Positions 8,400 through 17,570 are shown, counted from the first letter of the stretch. The stretch: DNA of 64,000 nt from Phycisphaeraceae bacterium (GCA_019636555.1 JAHBXH010000001.1:310001-374000), one strand, 5' to 3'. A program made the numbers and translations. Notes: generated by a model from the letters alone, not told the origin.

Positions 8400-8849
8400 A
8401 TGGCTGCTTCTGTGTTTGCTCGTGTCGGCGCTCGCTTCGCAACGCGTTATCGAGTGCGGGTTTGTGTGGGGGTTCGCGTGGGGGCTCGCGTGGGGGTTCG
8501 CGCTGCCGCGGCATGCGCCGGGGTGCTCGCGCTCGGCGCGTGCACGGTCGGATATCAAGCAGATGTGCGCAACGACACGGCCCAGCCGATCGGCGTGGCG
8601 ATCGTGCACGCGAGCGGGAGCGGGCAACCCAATTCTTTGGCGATGCAGCGGATCGCGCCGAACAGCCGCGGGCAGGTTGTACGCTACGGCGTTCCCTCGG
8701 ATTGGACGATCTATCTTGAAGCGGATGCGCAGGGGAATCCGGGCTGGCCGGTGCGCTACGACCTGAAGCCGGGTTTGAATGTCGTGCGCGTGACGCAGGA
8801 CGGGAACGTGCCGACTGGTAAACTTCACATTGAGCAGGTCGATCGGTAG
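8400..8849 (+). CDS. Small lipoprotein, ND(T/S) family
   Basis: 149 residues with a strong ribosome site (GGAGG, 6 bases before the ATG). The N-terminal region contains a LALGAC lipobox, so the mature chain should start at that Cys and be lipid-anchored. Before it lies an odd Arg-Val-Gly stretch coded by three near-identical 12-base units (about 8467-8503), unusual for a signal peptide. The mature part starts VGYQADVRNDTAQPIGVAIV and is beta-rich. It resembles the tandem lipoproteins at 52.9-54.4 kb. Function unknown. Confidence 0.6.
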   Translation: MAASVFARVGARFATRYRVRVCVGVRVGARVGVRAAAACAGVLALGACTVGYQADVRNDTAQPIGVAIVHASGSGQPNSLAMQRIAPNSRGQVVRYGVPSDWTIYLEADAQGNPGWPVRYDLKPGLNVVRVTQDGNVPTGKLHIEQVDR

Positions 8850-8869
8850 AGTTCAGCCGGGCGGGGATC

Positions 8870-10924
8870 ATGGCCACGGAACAGAGTGAACATGATGAAG
8901 GTGCGAGCGACGGTACGCCGAGCCGGGGTCAGATTGTCGTGTTCGCGGCGGGCCTGTACGCGGTCCTGTGCGGCGCGATCACGCTCATCGGCTGGTTCGT
9001 GAATCAACCTCGGCTGACCGACTGGCTCGAAGACGGCATCTCGATGTTCCCGGTGACGGCGACGTGCGCGATCGCGTGCGGCATCGGGCTCCTCTTGCTC
9101 TGCCCGCGCGAGGTGAGCCAGAAGCAGCGGGTCGGCGCGGCGATTCTCGGCGCGCTGGCGTGCGCGCTCGGGCTCGCAACGCTCTTCGAGCACGCGACGA
9201 TGATCGACCTGGGGATCGATACGTTTCTGGTCAGGCGCGAGTGGGGGCAGAAGGCCGCGAGATCACTGATGCGCATGGGTCCGCCTGCGTCGGTTTCGTT
9301 CGCGGCGCTGGGTTCGTCGATCGTTCTCCTCGCGCTCGGCGGCAAGTGGTCGCGCCGGATCGCGAGCGCGCTCGGGGTTTTGTGCGCCGCGATCGCGAGC
9401 CTTTCGCTGATCGGATACTTCTATGGGGTCGATCAGTTGTTCGCGCTGCCGAAGCTGACGGGCATCGCGCGCCAGGCGGCGACGGCGATCTTCGCGATCG
9501 GCATCGCGGTCGTGACGCTTGTTCCCGAGTTGGGGCTCGCGAACCTGATGAGCCGGCGCGATGGCGGGGGCGTGCTCGCGCGCCGGGTTCTGCCCGCCGC
9601 GGTGTTCGCGGCGATCATGATCGGATGGCTGCGCCTGCAGGGGCAGGACGCGCATCTGTACGACACGGCCTTCGGCACCGCGATCCGCACGCTGGTCGAG
9701 ATCGGGCTCTTTCTGCTGCTGATCTGGTGGACCGCGAACGGGGTGAGCGCCGCGGAGAGCAAGCTGCGCAAAAGCCGCGAGGAGCTGCGTGCGGCGCTCG
9801 ACGAAGCGACCACGATGGGCCGTTTCAAAGACGAGTTTCTCGCGACGCTCTCGCACGAACTGCGGAACCCGATGACCGCGATCCTCGGGTGGTCGGGCAT
9901 CGTGCGGAAAAAAATGAACCAGGGGAAGGATGTCGAGCTGGCGCACGGGCTGGAAGTGATCGAACGCAACGCGAAATTGCAGGCGCAGATGATCGACGAC
10001 CTGCTCGACGTGAGCCGGATCGCGGCCGGCAAGGTGAGGTTGAACATCCAGAACGTCGATCTGCGCGAAGTCGTGCGCAGCGCGGTGGATGTCGTCAAGC
10101 CGGGCGCGGAAGCGAAAGGTCTTTCGATCCAGGTCTTTTTCGGAACGGGTTTGCCCCCGATCCGCGGCGATTCCACGCGCCTGCAGCAGGTGCTGTTCAA
10201 CCTCCTCGTGAACGCGCTCAAGTTCACGCCCTCGGGCGGGGCGGTGAAGATCGAGTGCACGCGGATCGGGTCCGCGGTGCAGATCGCCGTGGCGGACACG
10301 GGCGTGGGGATCGAGCCGGAGTTTCTGCCCCACGTGTTCGAGCGGTTCCGTCAGCAGGACGCGGCGACGACGAAGAAGTACGGGGGCCTGGGTCTCGGGC
10401 TCGCGATCGTGCGCCAGCTGGTGGAGTTGCACGGGGGAAGGGTGACGGCGCAGAGCGAAGGCGCGGGAAAAGGCGCGACATTCACCATCACGCTTTTGAC
10501 GGTGGATTCGGCGTTGAGCGGCGCGCAGGGGGTGACGGGGCCGGGCGAAACACCGAATCTGATCGGCACGCGCGTGCTTGTCGTCGATGACGACGACGAC
10601 GTGCGCGATCTGTTGAACCGGATGTTGAGCGGGTGCGGCGCGACGGTGACGCTGGCGCGTTCGGTGGATGAGGCGCTCGAGAAGGTCGAGTGCGCTGAAC
10701 CCGATGTGCTGCTGAGCGACATCGGGATGCCGGGGAAAGACGGGTACGACCTGGTGTGGCATCTGCGTCAGCGCGGCATCGGTGTCTACTCGGTCGCGCT
10801 GACCTCGTTCGCGAGCGCGGGCGATCGGGCGCGCGCGCTGCAGGCGGGGTTCGACACGCACGTCTCGAAGCCGGTTCACACGCAGGAGTTGTTCGCGGCG
10901 ATCCGCGGCGCGAAAGCGGAATGA
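8870..10924 (+). CDS. Hybrid sensor histidine kinase with receiver domain
   Basis: 684 residues. About 25-290 is a membrane sensor with seven or eight hydrophobic helices. A short coiled coil leads into HisKA (FLATLSHELRNPMTAILGW, His329 the expected phosphorylation site), then HATPase_c with DTGVGIEPEFLPHVFERF and GGLGLGLAIVRQLVELHGG. The C-terminal receiver has the acidic start VVDDDDD, Asp617 in LLSDIGMPGKDG as phosphoacceptor, and the Lys in VSKPV. The receiver means phosphate is probably passed on through an Hpt protein, which is not seen nearby. The signal sensed is unknown. Confidence 0.9.
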   Translation: MATEQSEHDEGASDGTPSRGQIVVFAAGLYAVLCGAITLIGWFVNQPRLTDWLEDGISMFPVTATCAIACGIGLLLLCPREVSQKQRVGAAILGALACALGLATLFEHATMIDLGIDTFLVRREWGQKAARSLMRMGPPASVSFAALGSSIVLLALGGKWSRRIASALGVLCAAIASLSLIGYFYGVDQLFALPKLTGIARQAATAIFAIGIAVVTLVPELGLANLMSRRDGGGVLARRVLPAAVFAAIMIGWLRLQGQDAHLYDTAFGTAIRTLVEIGLFLLLIWWTANGVSAAESKLRKSREELRAALDEATTMGRFKDEFLATLSHELRNPMTAILGWSGIVRKKMNQGKDVELAHGLEVIERNAKLQAQMIDDLLDVSRIAAGKVRLNIQNVDLREVVRSAVDVVKPGAEAKGLSIQVFFGTGLPPIRGDSTRLQQVLFNLLVNALKFTPSGGAVKIECTRIGSAVQIAVADTGVGIEPEFLPHVFERFRQQDAATTKKYGGLGLGLAIVRQLVELHGGRVTAQSEGAGKGATFTITLLTVDSALSGAQGVTGPGETPNLIGTRVLVVDDDDDVRDLLNRMLSGCGATVTLARSVDEALEKVECAEPDVLLSDIGMPGKDGYDLVWHLRQRGIGVYSVALTSFASAGDRARALQAGFDTHVSKPVHTQELFAAIRGAKAE

Positions 10925-10948
10925 GCGCGCGAGAGATCGGCGAGGAAT

Positions 10949-12292
10949 TCAGGATTGCGGCTCGGGGGGCGGCGCGGTCTCGACGCGGCTGACCATCACC
11001 TTGTCGATGCGCTGGAGATCCATGTCGACCACTTCGAATTTCAGGCCGAAGCCCTCGACGGTTTCGCCGGTCTTTGGAAGGTGGCCGAGGAGCGCGAGCA
11101 CGACACCGGCGACGGTGTTGACGTCGGCGCCGGCCTCGCCGAGTTCGGCGCGATCGAACTCGTCGATCTCGAGTTCGCGGCAGAGATCGGAGACGGAGAG
11201 TCGCGCATCGACGAGGTAGCTTCCGTCTTCGCGCTTGACGATCTCGGGGTGATCTCCTTCGGGGCGGACGACGTCGCCGACGATGGCGCTGACGAGATCG
11301 TTGAGCGTGACGAGTCCCTCGGTGCCGCCGAATTCGTCCACGACGACGGCGAGGTGTTCGCGGGTTTCGCGGAAACGGTCGAGGAGCTTGAGCGCGAGCG
11401 TGTTTTCAGGGACGAAGAGGGGCGCGCGGGCGAGGCCTTCGAGGTCGATCTTCTCGCTGGAGTCGGAGAGGCCGCTGACGAGGCCGAACTTGACGAGGTC
11501 TTTGACGTGGACGATGCCGACGAGGTGATCGATGCCGCCTTTGCAGACGGGGAAGTGCGAGTGGGGGCTGGTGGCGACGATGAGGCGGACGCGGTTGACA
11601 TCGTCGTCGGATTCGATGTAGACGATCTCGCTGCGCGGGACCATGAGGCTCTTGACCTTGCGATCGGCGAGATCGAAGACGCGATCGACGATCTCGCCTT
11701 CGCTGGCGGCGAAGACGCCGGCCTCGGTTCCTTTTTCGATGAGGCCTCGGACTTCTTCTTCGTTGACGGCGTCGTCGCCAACGGTTTTGATTCCAAGGAG
11801 TTTGAGGACGGAGTCGGTTGCGCTCGTGAGAATCCAGACCAGCGGCGAGGCGAGCGTGGCGAGCCAGGCGATGGGCGCGCCGGACCAGCGCGCGATGCGC
11901 TCGGGGTTGACCATCGCGAGGCGCTTGGGGAGGATTTCGCTGAACAAGAGCGAGACGAGCGTGAGGCCGATGACGACCGTGACGATCGAAACGAGATGCG
12001 CGTGCTCTTTCAGCGCGGGGATCTGCAGCGCGATCCATTGTTCGAAACGATCGGCGAGCGAGGCCTCGCCGAGTGCGCCGAGGCTGAGGGTGAGGACGGT
12101 GATTCCGATCTGGATGGTGGAGATGTACCTGGTCGGGTGCTGCACCATGCGGAGCGCGTGGCGGGCGCCGGCTTCGCCCCGTTCGGCGGCGTGCTCGAGG
12201 CGGAGGCGCCTCGAGGCGACGATTCCGATTTCGGCGGCGACGAAAATGGCGTTGACAAACAGCAGGACGGCGATGAGGACGACTTCGATCAC
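10949..12292 (-). CDS. CNNM/CorC (HlyC)-type membrane protein with CBS pair
   Basis: 447 residues from GTG 12292, chosen because it begins directly at the first membrane helix (VIEVVLIAVLLFVNAIFVAAE). Order: DUF21 membrane domain (about 1-190), two CBS domains (about 205-330, LMVPRSEIVYIE...HFPVCKG...VDEFGGTEGLVTLNDLVSAIVGD), and a CorC_HlyC domain at the end (DGSYLVDARLSVSDL...GFGLKFEVVDMDLQRIDKVMV). The family is linked to Mg2+/Co2+ export. The gene converges with the kinase gene, and its promoter shares the 168-base divergent spacer with the metalloprotease. Confidence 0.88.
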   Translation of the reverse strand: MIEVVLIAVLLFVNAIFVAAEIGIVASRRLRLEHAAERGEAGARHALRMVQHPTRYISTIQIGITVLTLSLGALGEASLADRFEQWIALQIPALKEHAHLVSIVTVVIGLTLVSLLFSEILPKRLAMVNPERIARWSGAPIAWLATLASPLVWILTSATDSVLKLLGIKTVGDDAVNEEEVRGLIEKGTEAGVFAASEGEIVDRVFDLADRKVKSLMVPRSEIVYIESDDDVNRVRLIVATSPHSHFPVCKGGIDHLVGIVHVKDLVKFGLVSGLSDSSEKIDLEGLARAPLFVPENTLALKLLDRFRETREHLAVVVDEFGGTEGLVTLNDLVSAIVGDVVRPEGDHPEIVKREDGSYLVDARLSVSDLCRELEIDEFDRAELGEAGADVNTVAGVVLALLGHLPKTGETVEGFGLKFEVVDMDLQRIDKVMVSRVETAPPPEPQS

Positions 12293-12460
12293 GGGGAGAG
12301 CGTAGCGAGGAGCGTGGAGGGCGCCGGTGTTCGGTGTTTGTGACCGTGCGGGGATGTTATTTCTTGCGTCGAGCCCCACACTTCCTTTAATCTGCGGGTG
12401 AGGTGATCGCCTCGCGTCCGTTCCGGGGGCGCGGTTCTGGGATACATATAGAAGAAAGGG

Positions 12461-15127
12461 ATGTTCATGCACACGACCCGCACCGGATGGGCCCGTTTTT
12501 CGACTCTCGCGGTTTTGGCGGTGGTGAGCGCTGCGGGAGCGATGATGAGCTCGGCGGGCAGAGCGCGCCCAGAGAGTTTGGCGTGCGCGAAGAGCGAGGG
12601 GAATTGCCCGGGACTCGTTGCTTCTTGCGGATCACTGACAGAGCACTCCCTTCCCTCAACCTCTTCCCCCCACCCACTCAGGGAAGGGGCGAAAGAGATG
12701 ATTCCAGGGCTGGCGGGGATGCTGGCGAAGATCGATGAACAGCATCGCGCGATGGTGGAGAAGCGGATCGAGACAGCGCTTGCGAAGCCGAATGCGGCGG
12801 CGATGAGCGCGTGCTTTGCTCCGGGAACGTCGAACGAGGTGATGGAGGCGTTTCGCATGGCGGAGGCGCGTCTGAACCCGTTCGATGATCGGTTCCGCAA
12901 CGGGCCTCGGTGGCAATCGACGGCACTGATGCCGGGTGGCAGCCCGCTCGGCAAGCCGGTGACGCTCACGTGGTCGATCGTGCCGGACGGCACGTTTGTC
13001 GAGGGATTCAATGGAGAACCGGATGCGCCTTCGAATCTGCGGGCGTACCTGAACGGGATCTACGGCAACCAGGCGGTGTGGCTTCCGATCATCCAGTCGG
13101 TGTTCGATCGCTGGTCGCAGGTGAGCGGGCTCAACTATGTGTACGAGCCGAACGACGACGGCGCGCCCCTGCAGGAACCGGGCGGGAACCCCAGCACGAA
13201 CTTCGGCGTCGTGGGCGTGCGCGGCGACGTGCGGATCAGCGGGCACACAATCGACGGGAACTCGGGCGTTCTGGCGTACAACTTTTATCCCGACGTCACC
13301 AACGCTGTCGGCGGGGACATGGTGATCGACACGGGCGACAATTTCTTTCAGACGACGACGGGCAATTCGGTGCGCTTGCGCGACGTGATGATGCACGAGC
13401 ACGGGCACGGGATGGGGCAGCCGCATGTGTGTCCGATCGAGACGGCGAAGCTGATGGAGCCTTTTGTCGCGACGAATTTCGACGGGCCGCGGCACGACGA
13501 CATCCGCAGCGCGCAGTACTCGTACGGCGACGTGAACGAGCCGAACGATTTCGCGGCGGAGGCGACGTACCTGGGCGTTCTTGATTGCGGGAGCCTGAGC
13601 CTCGGCGATCTGCCGGCGCCGGCGGGGCCGGTGGCGGGTGCGATCACGGAAGTGCCGATCGGTTCGACGCTTTCGCTTTCGGATGTGAACGACGACGACT
13701 TTTACGCGGTGACGGTGACGGGCGCGGCGCGGATCTCGGTGACGGCGACGCCTCTGGGCCTTTTGTACGACGATTCGGCGCAGGCGTGCTCGGGGCAGAG
13801 CGGCTCGTGCTGCTCGGGGAGCCCGACGGACAGCCTGACGAAGATCGACCTGGCGATCAATGTCGTCGGAACGGACGGAACATCACTGATCGCGAGCGCG
13901 AATGCGACCGGCGCGGGAGCGCGGGAAACTCTGAACGATGTGGTGCTTCCGGGCGCGGGGACCTATTACATTCAGATCAAGCCGGCGGGCTCGGTGAGCA
14001 CGGCGCAGTTCTATCACCTCGACATCACGACGGCGCCGAACACGGTGCTGGCCGGATTGACGGGGGATTCGGATGTCGCGATCCCGGCGGGCGTGCTGGT
14101 GCCGGTGGAGCTCAAGATCAACGACGGGACCGAGGCGTTCGATCTTTCGCAGAGCCGCTTCTTCTACAGCCTCGACGGAGGCGTGAATTTTGTGGAAGCG
14201 CCGATCTATGACCACGGCGGCGGCGCGTATGTCGCGGCGCTCGCGGATATTCCCTGCGGCGCGACGGTGCCGTTCTATGTCGAGGTGCGTTCGACGAGCG
14301 GGAGCCTGGTGAGGCTGCCGTGCAGCGGGACGTATGTGCCGCGGTCGGGCGAGGTGTTCAACACGTACACGACCGACTTCACGAGCGACACGGGCTGGGT
14401 GGTCGGGCCGAACACGGCGACGACCGGCATCTGGGAGAACGTGGTTCCGATCGGTTCGGCGGCGCAGCCGGGCGCGGATCACACGGGTCCGGGCGGCAAG
14501 TGTTTCGTGACGGGGCAGGGCGCGCTCGGCAATTCGGCGGGCGCGTTCGACATCGACGGCGGGCAGACGCTCCTGACGAGTCCGACGATGAATCTTTCCG
14601 GAATGCAGGACGCCGAGGTTTCATACTGGCGGTGGTACTCGACGGGCGCGGGCGCGGCGCCGTACGCGGATACTTTCATCATCCAGGCATCGAACAACGG
14701 CGGGAGCACGTGGACGACGGCCGAGACCGTGGGCCCGGGCAGCGTGACCGACCCCGATACCAATCCGGGTTGGCGGTTCAAGAGTTTCAAGCTCTCGAGC
14801 ATTGGCATCGCGCCGAGCGCGAACGTGAAGGTGCGGTTCAACGCGTCGGACATCGGTTCGGGTTCGGTGGTCGAGGCGGCGCTGGATGATTTCGCGGTGC
14901 GCGGATTCTTCTGTCAGCCGGTGGCGTGGTGCGTGGGCGACTTGAATCTCGACGGGCTGGTGGAAGACTTTGACTTTGTGGTGTTCGCCGCGGCGTACAA
15001 CACGCTCGATTGCGCGGACCCGGCGATGCCGGCGGGGTGTCCGAGTGATTTGAACGGGGACGGGTTTGTGGATGACTCGGACTTTGTGTTGTTTGTGAGC
15101 GCGTACAACGAGCTTGTTTGTCCGTGA
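12461..15127 (+). CDS. Secreted metzincin metalloprotease with dockerin
   Basis: 888 residues with an N-terminal signal (FSTLAVLAVVSAAGAMM). Zinc site HEHGHGMGQPH (His312, Glu313, His316, Gly319, His322) fits HExxHxxGxxH exactly, and Met332 in TAKLMEPF is the expected Met-turn; this is matrixin-like. A beta-rich pre-peptidase-like region (DDDFYAVTVTG...), further beta-sandwich segments and a final paired dockerin follow. The predicted propeptide contains STSSPHPLREG, coded by a copy of the C-rich palindromic repeat (12646-12690), so a repeat has entered the coding sequence. Substrate unknown. Confidence 0.88.
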   Translation: MFMHTTRTGWARFSTLAVLAVVSAAGAMMSSAGRARPESLACAKSEGNCPGLVASCGSLTEHSLPSTSSPHPLREGAKEMIPGLAGMLAKIDEQHRAMVEKRIETALAKPNAAAMSACFAPGTSNEVMEAFRMAEARLNPFDDRFRNGPRWQSTALMPGGSPLGKPVTLTWSIVPDGTFVEGFNGEPDAPSNLRAYLNGIYGNQAVWLPIIQSVFDRWSQVSGLNYVYEPNDDGAPLQEPGGNPSTNFGVVGVRGDVRISGHTIDGNSGVLAYNFYPDVTNAVGGDMVIDTGDNFFQTTTGNSVRLRDVMMHEHGHGMGQPHVCPIETAKLMEPFVATNFDGPRHDDIRSAQYSYGDVNEPNDFAAEATYLGVLDCGSLSLGDLPAPAGPVAGAITEVPIGSTLSLSDVNDDDFYAVTVTGAARISVTATPLGLLYDDSAQACSGQSGSCCSGSPTDSLTKIDLAINVVGTDGTSLIASANATGAGARETLNDVVLPGAGTYYIQIKPAGSVSTAQFYHLDITTAPNTVLAGLTGDSDVAIPAGVLVPVELKINDGTEAFDLSQSRFFYSLDGGVNFVEAPIYDHGGGAYVAALADIPCGATVPFYVEVRSTSGSLVRLPCSGTYVPRSGEVFNTYTTDFTSDTGWVVGPNTATTGIWENVVPIGSAAQPGADHTGPGGKCFVTGQGALGNSAGAFDIDGGQTLLTSPTMNLSGMQDAEVSYWRWYSTGAGAAPYADTFIIQASNNGGSTWTTAETVGPGSVTDPDTNPGWRFKSFKLSSIGIAPSANVKVRFNASDIGSGSVVEAALDDFAVRGFFCQPVAWCVGDLNLDGLVEDFDFVVFAAAYNTLDCADPAMPAGCPSDLNGDGFVDDSDFVLFVSAYNELVCP
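12646..12690 (+). repeat. C-rich palindromic repeat copy within a coding sequence
   Basis: CCCTTCCCTCAACCTCTTCC followed by CACCCACTCAGGGAAGGGGC. It is a diverged copy of the repeat at 20022, 21763, 21850 and 25599, whose 3' part forms CCCTTCCC-TC-AGGGAAGGG. Here it is translated in frame in the metalloprotease propeptide. Confidence 0.75.
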
Positions 15128-15262
15128 GGGGAAGGCATTCGGCATTCGCGGAAGATGCCGAAGGGCAGAGGGGCAGAGGGAAGAAGGCTGTCGAGGTGTC
15201 GATGTGTTGAGAGAAAGAGCAGAAGAGGGGAACAGGTGAAGAGGTGGGGGTGGGGGGTGGAA
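15128..15262 (+). repeat. Composite short-unit repeat array
   Basis: It contains GGCATTCGGCATTCG (15134-15148), GGGCAGAGGGGCAGAGGG (15164-15181), a TGTCGAGGTGTCGATGTG unit (15189-15206) and GAACAGGTGAAGAGGTGGGGG (15229-15249). It fills the spacer between two dockerin genes and reaches close to the ribosome site of the next gene. Confidence 0.75.
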
Positions 15263-15283
15263 GTGGGGCGGAAGGGAGCGGAT

Positions 15284-16126
15284 ATGAGTGCGCGAACGGT
15301 GCGGAGTATTGTCGGTGGACTGAACGTGCTGGCGTGCGGGGTGGTGGTGCTCGTGATCGGCGCGGCGAGTGAGTCGGTGCATGGGGCACCGGTGGACTGG
15401 GCGGCGTGGACATCGTCGACGGGGCCATCGGTTTCGGGCACGGCGCAGGGAACGATCGCGACGAGCTCGGGCTCGGTGTCGGTGACGTACAGCGGCGAGA
15501 TTTTCTTTTCGCAGGTCAACAGCGCGGGAATCTACTACTACGCACCGGATGCGCCGTACCTGAGCGCGACGGTTTCGAACGCGCCGCCTCGCGCCGACAT
15601 CATCGCTCTGCAGGGCGGGGTGGGCTCGGGCACGCACACGCTGACATTCACGCCGCCGGTCGAGAATCCGGTCATGGCGATCGTGAGCCTCGGTCAGCCG
15701 AGCATCGTGGTGACGTACGACTTTGATGTGCCGTTCACGATTCTGTCGTACGGGCCGGGGTATTGGGGAGGACCGGGGACGCTGAACAACATCGGGGGCA
15801 AGCGCCTCACCGGCGTCGAGGGGCACGGCACGATCCGGTTCATCGGGACGGTGAGCAGCATCAACTGGACGATTCCCAACCCGGAAACGTGGCACGGGTT
15901 CACGGTCGGGTTGCTGGGCGTGGCTCCGTGCCCGTGCGACCTGAACGGCGACGGGTTTGTGGATGACGACGACTTTGTGATTTTTCTGGCGGCGTACAAC
16001 ATCCTCGATTGTCTGGATCCGTCGATGCCGGCGCGATGCCCGGCGGATTTCAACGGAGACTCGCTGGTGGATGACACCGATTTTGTGATCTTCGTGGCGG
16101 CGTACAACGAGCTGGTGTGTCCGTGA
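15284..16126 (+). CDS. Secreted dockerin protein, beta-rich
   Basis: 280 residues from ATG 15284 (GAAGGGAGCGG upstream). The N-terminal signal includes LNVLACGVVVLVIGAA. The middle is one beta-rich domain of unknown family (DWAAWTSSTGPSVSGTAQGT..., HTLTFTPPVENPVMAIVSLGQPS), similar in style to proteins that detect periodic extracellular features, but I cannot assign it. The end is a paired dockerin with two DLNGDGFVDD/DFNGDSLVDD Ca2+ loops and four core Cys plus one extra (PCPCDL). Confidence 0.75.
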   Translation: MSARTVRSIVGGLNVLACGVVVLVIGAASESVHGAPVDWAAWTSSTGPSVSGTAQGTIATSSGSVSVTYSGEIFFSQVNSAGIYYYAPDAPYLSATVSNAPPRADIIALQGGVGSGTHTLTFTPPVENPVMAIVSLGQPSIVVTYDFDVPFTILSYGPGYWGGPGTLNNIGGKRLTGVEGHGTIRFIGTVSSINWTIPNPETWHGFTVGLLGVAPCPCDLNGDGFVDDDDFVIFLAAYNILDCLDPSMPARCPADFNGDSLVDDTDFVIFVAAYNELVCP

Positions 16127-16137
16127 GGGGAAAGAAG

Positions 16138-16350
16138 AGGCACTAGGCACTAGCAGGCTGTTGAAAAACTCCAACCAGTCGCAATTTCGAACCGCCATCT
16201 ACCCTCGCGACCCGGGTCTGAGGGCCAGAAAGTTGTCTGCAATGCGTCGGCGCAGTAGGCACAATCAGAATTTCAACAGCCTGCTAGGCATTGGGCATTC
16301 GGCATTCGGCATTGGGCATTCGGCATGAGGCATTCGGCATTGGGCATTGG
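16138..16350 (+). repeat. GGCATTCGGCATTGGGCATT array, split by a MITE-like insertion
   Basis: Left part GGCACTAGGCACTAG (16139-16153) and right part GGCATTGGGCATTCGGCATT and further units (16287-16350) are 7-base-period repeats. They are interrupted by the 130-base element at 16154-16283. A GAGGTGTCAAGCTGTCG unit follows (16361-16377). Similar arrays lie at 528, 22138 and 23217. Confidence 0.85.
16154..16283. mobile_element. 130-bp MITE-like element with perfect 13-bp terminal inverted repeats and CTAG duplication
   Basis: Left end CAGGCTGTTGAAA (16154-16166), right end TTTCAACAGCCTG (16271-16283): perfect inverted repeats. Each end is flanked by CTAG (16150-16153 and 16284-16287), which reads as a 4-base target duplication. 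The inside has no open frame of note. Such an element would need a transposase in trans. No matching transposase is in this window. CTAG-type duplications are known for IS5-like elements, but the family assignment is inference. Confidence 0.8.
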
Positions 16351-16385
16351 GGAAAGGTGTCGAGGTGTCAAGCTGTCGTGCCGCG

Positions 16386-17513
16386 TCAGGCGGGCTTCCA
16401 TGTTCCGTTTTCCCAGCCGATGACGACGCGCTGGACGTTCTCGTAGTAGATCTTGCGGAGCACGGGTTCGGAGAGGCCGATGCCGCGGAGCGTGGGGCTC
16501 GAGAGATCGGTGTGTTTGTCGGGCTCGACCATTTTGAGATCGGGGTCGGCGATGGGGCTCTCGCGATCGCCGACGGTTTCGAACATGGTGCGGAGCGCGA
16601 AGTAGCGGCTGGCGTAAAGCTCGAACGCGGTTTCGGGCGAGTCGGAGAGATCGCTCATCGGGCTCATGCGCTGCTGATCGGGCGTTTTCTTTGTGAGTTG
16701 ATCGTCCATCGTCACGATGTCGGAGCCGAAGAAGATGCGGTCCTGCCACTTCTCGAAGAAGGCGAGGAGTTCTTCGCGCGGATGCTTGCCGAGCTCGCGT
16801 ACGACCCATTTGGTCGCGCTGGTGTCGAGGTACAGATTCGGATGGCGTTCGAGCAGGCCGGAGAGGAAGTTGAGATCTTCGGGGTTGCCGCCCATGTGTG
16901 CCGCGATCCACGGAACGGGGAAGCGCTTGAGCATGACTTCGAGCCCGCGGTAGTGTTCTTTCTTGACGCCGTATTTGGCGCGATCGGTGTACTTGGCTTT
17001 GAACCAGGTGTCCGGGTCGGCGGTGTGAGTTTTGATCATCATGCCCAGCGACACGGCGAGCTCTGCCGCGGCGACGCGCCACTTTCCATCGAGCTCGATG
17101 TAATCGTCGCGATCGGGGCCGGTGAACCATTCGCGGGTGCGCGGCGCGTTCCAGAGCTTGATCATTTTTGCGCCGTGCTCTTCGCGGAAGGCGCGGATGC
17201 TGTCGAGGTAGCCGGGGCCGAAGGCGTGCGCCTTATCGGGGAGTGAGAAGTTGGGGATGGCGACGAAACGGACGGAATCTTTCAGGACTTCGCGGACTGT
17301 TGGAACTTCGGTGAGTCGCGTCTGGGAGTAGGTGAGCCGGACGCCGAAGAGACGCGCGGCGGTTTCGTAGATCCTGGTCGCTTCCTTGCCGTGGATGTGG
17401 GAATGGACGTCGATGATGCGGCCGTTGAAGGCGCGCGCGTGGGGGAGTGCCGCGGCAAGGGCGACGTAGTCGAGCGCATGGAGGTTGTGCGGGGACGTGG
17501 TGGGGGTGGGCAT
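16386..17513 (-). CDS. Amidohydrolase-family metal-dependent hydrolase (TIM barrel)
   Basis: 375 residues from ATG 17513; the longer frame upstream only reads through repeats. It starts with the metal-binding pattern IIDVHSHIHG, then KLWNAPRTREWF, a MIKTHTADPDTW strand, PWIAAHMGGNPEDL and LDTSATKW, ending in FFGSDIVTMDD, the usual order of amidohydrolase_2 (ACMSD/TIM-barrel) metal and catalytic residues. It is probably cytoplasmic as no signal peptide is seen. Substrate unknown. It sits alone between repeats on either side. Confidence 0.8.
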   Translation of the reverse strand: MPTPTTSPHNLHALDYVALAAALPHARAFNGRIIDVHSHIHGKEATRIYETAARLFGVRLTYSQTRLTEVPTVREVLKDSVRFVAIPNFSLPDKAHAFGPGYLDSIRAFREEHGAKMIKLWNAPRTREWFTGPDRDDYIELDGKWRVAAAELAVSLGMMIKTHTADPDTWFKAKYTDRAKYGVKKEHYRGLEVMLKRFPVPWIAAHMGGNPEDLNFLSGLLERHPNLYLDTSATKWVVRELGKHPREELLAFFEKWQDRIFFGSDIVTMDDQLTKKTPDQQRMSPMSDLSDSPETAFELYASRYFALRTMFETVGDRESPIADPDLKMVEPDKHTDLSSPTLRGIGLSEPVLRKIYYENVQRVVIGWENGTWKPA

Positions 17514-17528
17514 GGGGGAAGAAGAGAG

Positions 17529-17570
17529 GGGAAATCTGAAATCTGAAATCTGAGATCTGAGATCGGAGAA
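17529..17570 (+). repeat. AATCTGAAATCTGAGATC array
   Basis: Consecutive 7- to 8-base units GAAATCTGAAATCTGA followed by AATCTGAGATCTGAGATCGG. It belongs to the same broad style of short-period arrays as the GGATGTGGGATGGCG family. It lies just upstream of the amidohydrolase on the minus strand. Confidence 0.7.

Noticed and set aside
9263..10879. Long minus-strand frame of 538 residues
   Set aside because: It is the antisense shadow of the histidine kinase, driven by high GC at third positions.
10955..12343. Long plus-strand frame, Asp/Glu/Ala-rich
   Set aside because: It is antisense to the CNNM/CorC gene, whose domains are clear.
14621..16198. 525-residue minus-strand frame
   Set aside because: It is antisense to two dockerin genes and reads through a repeat array.
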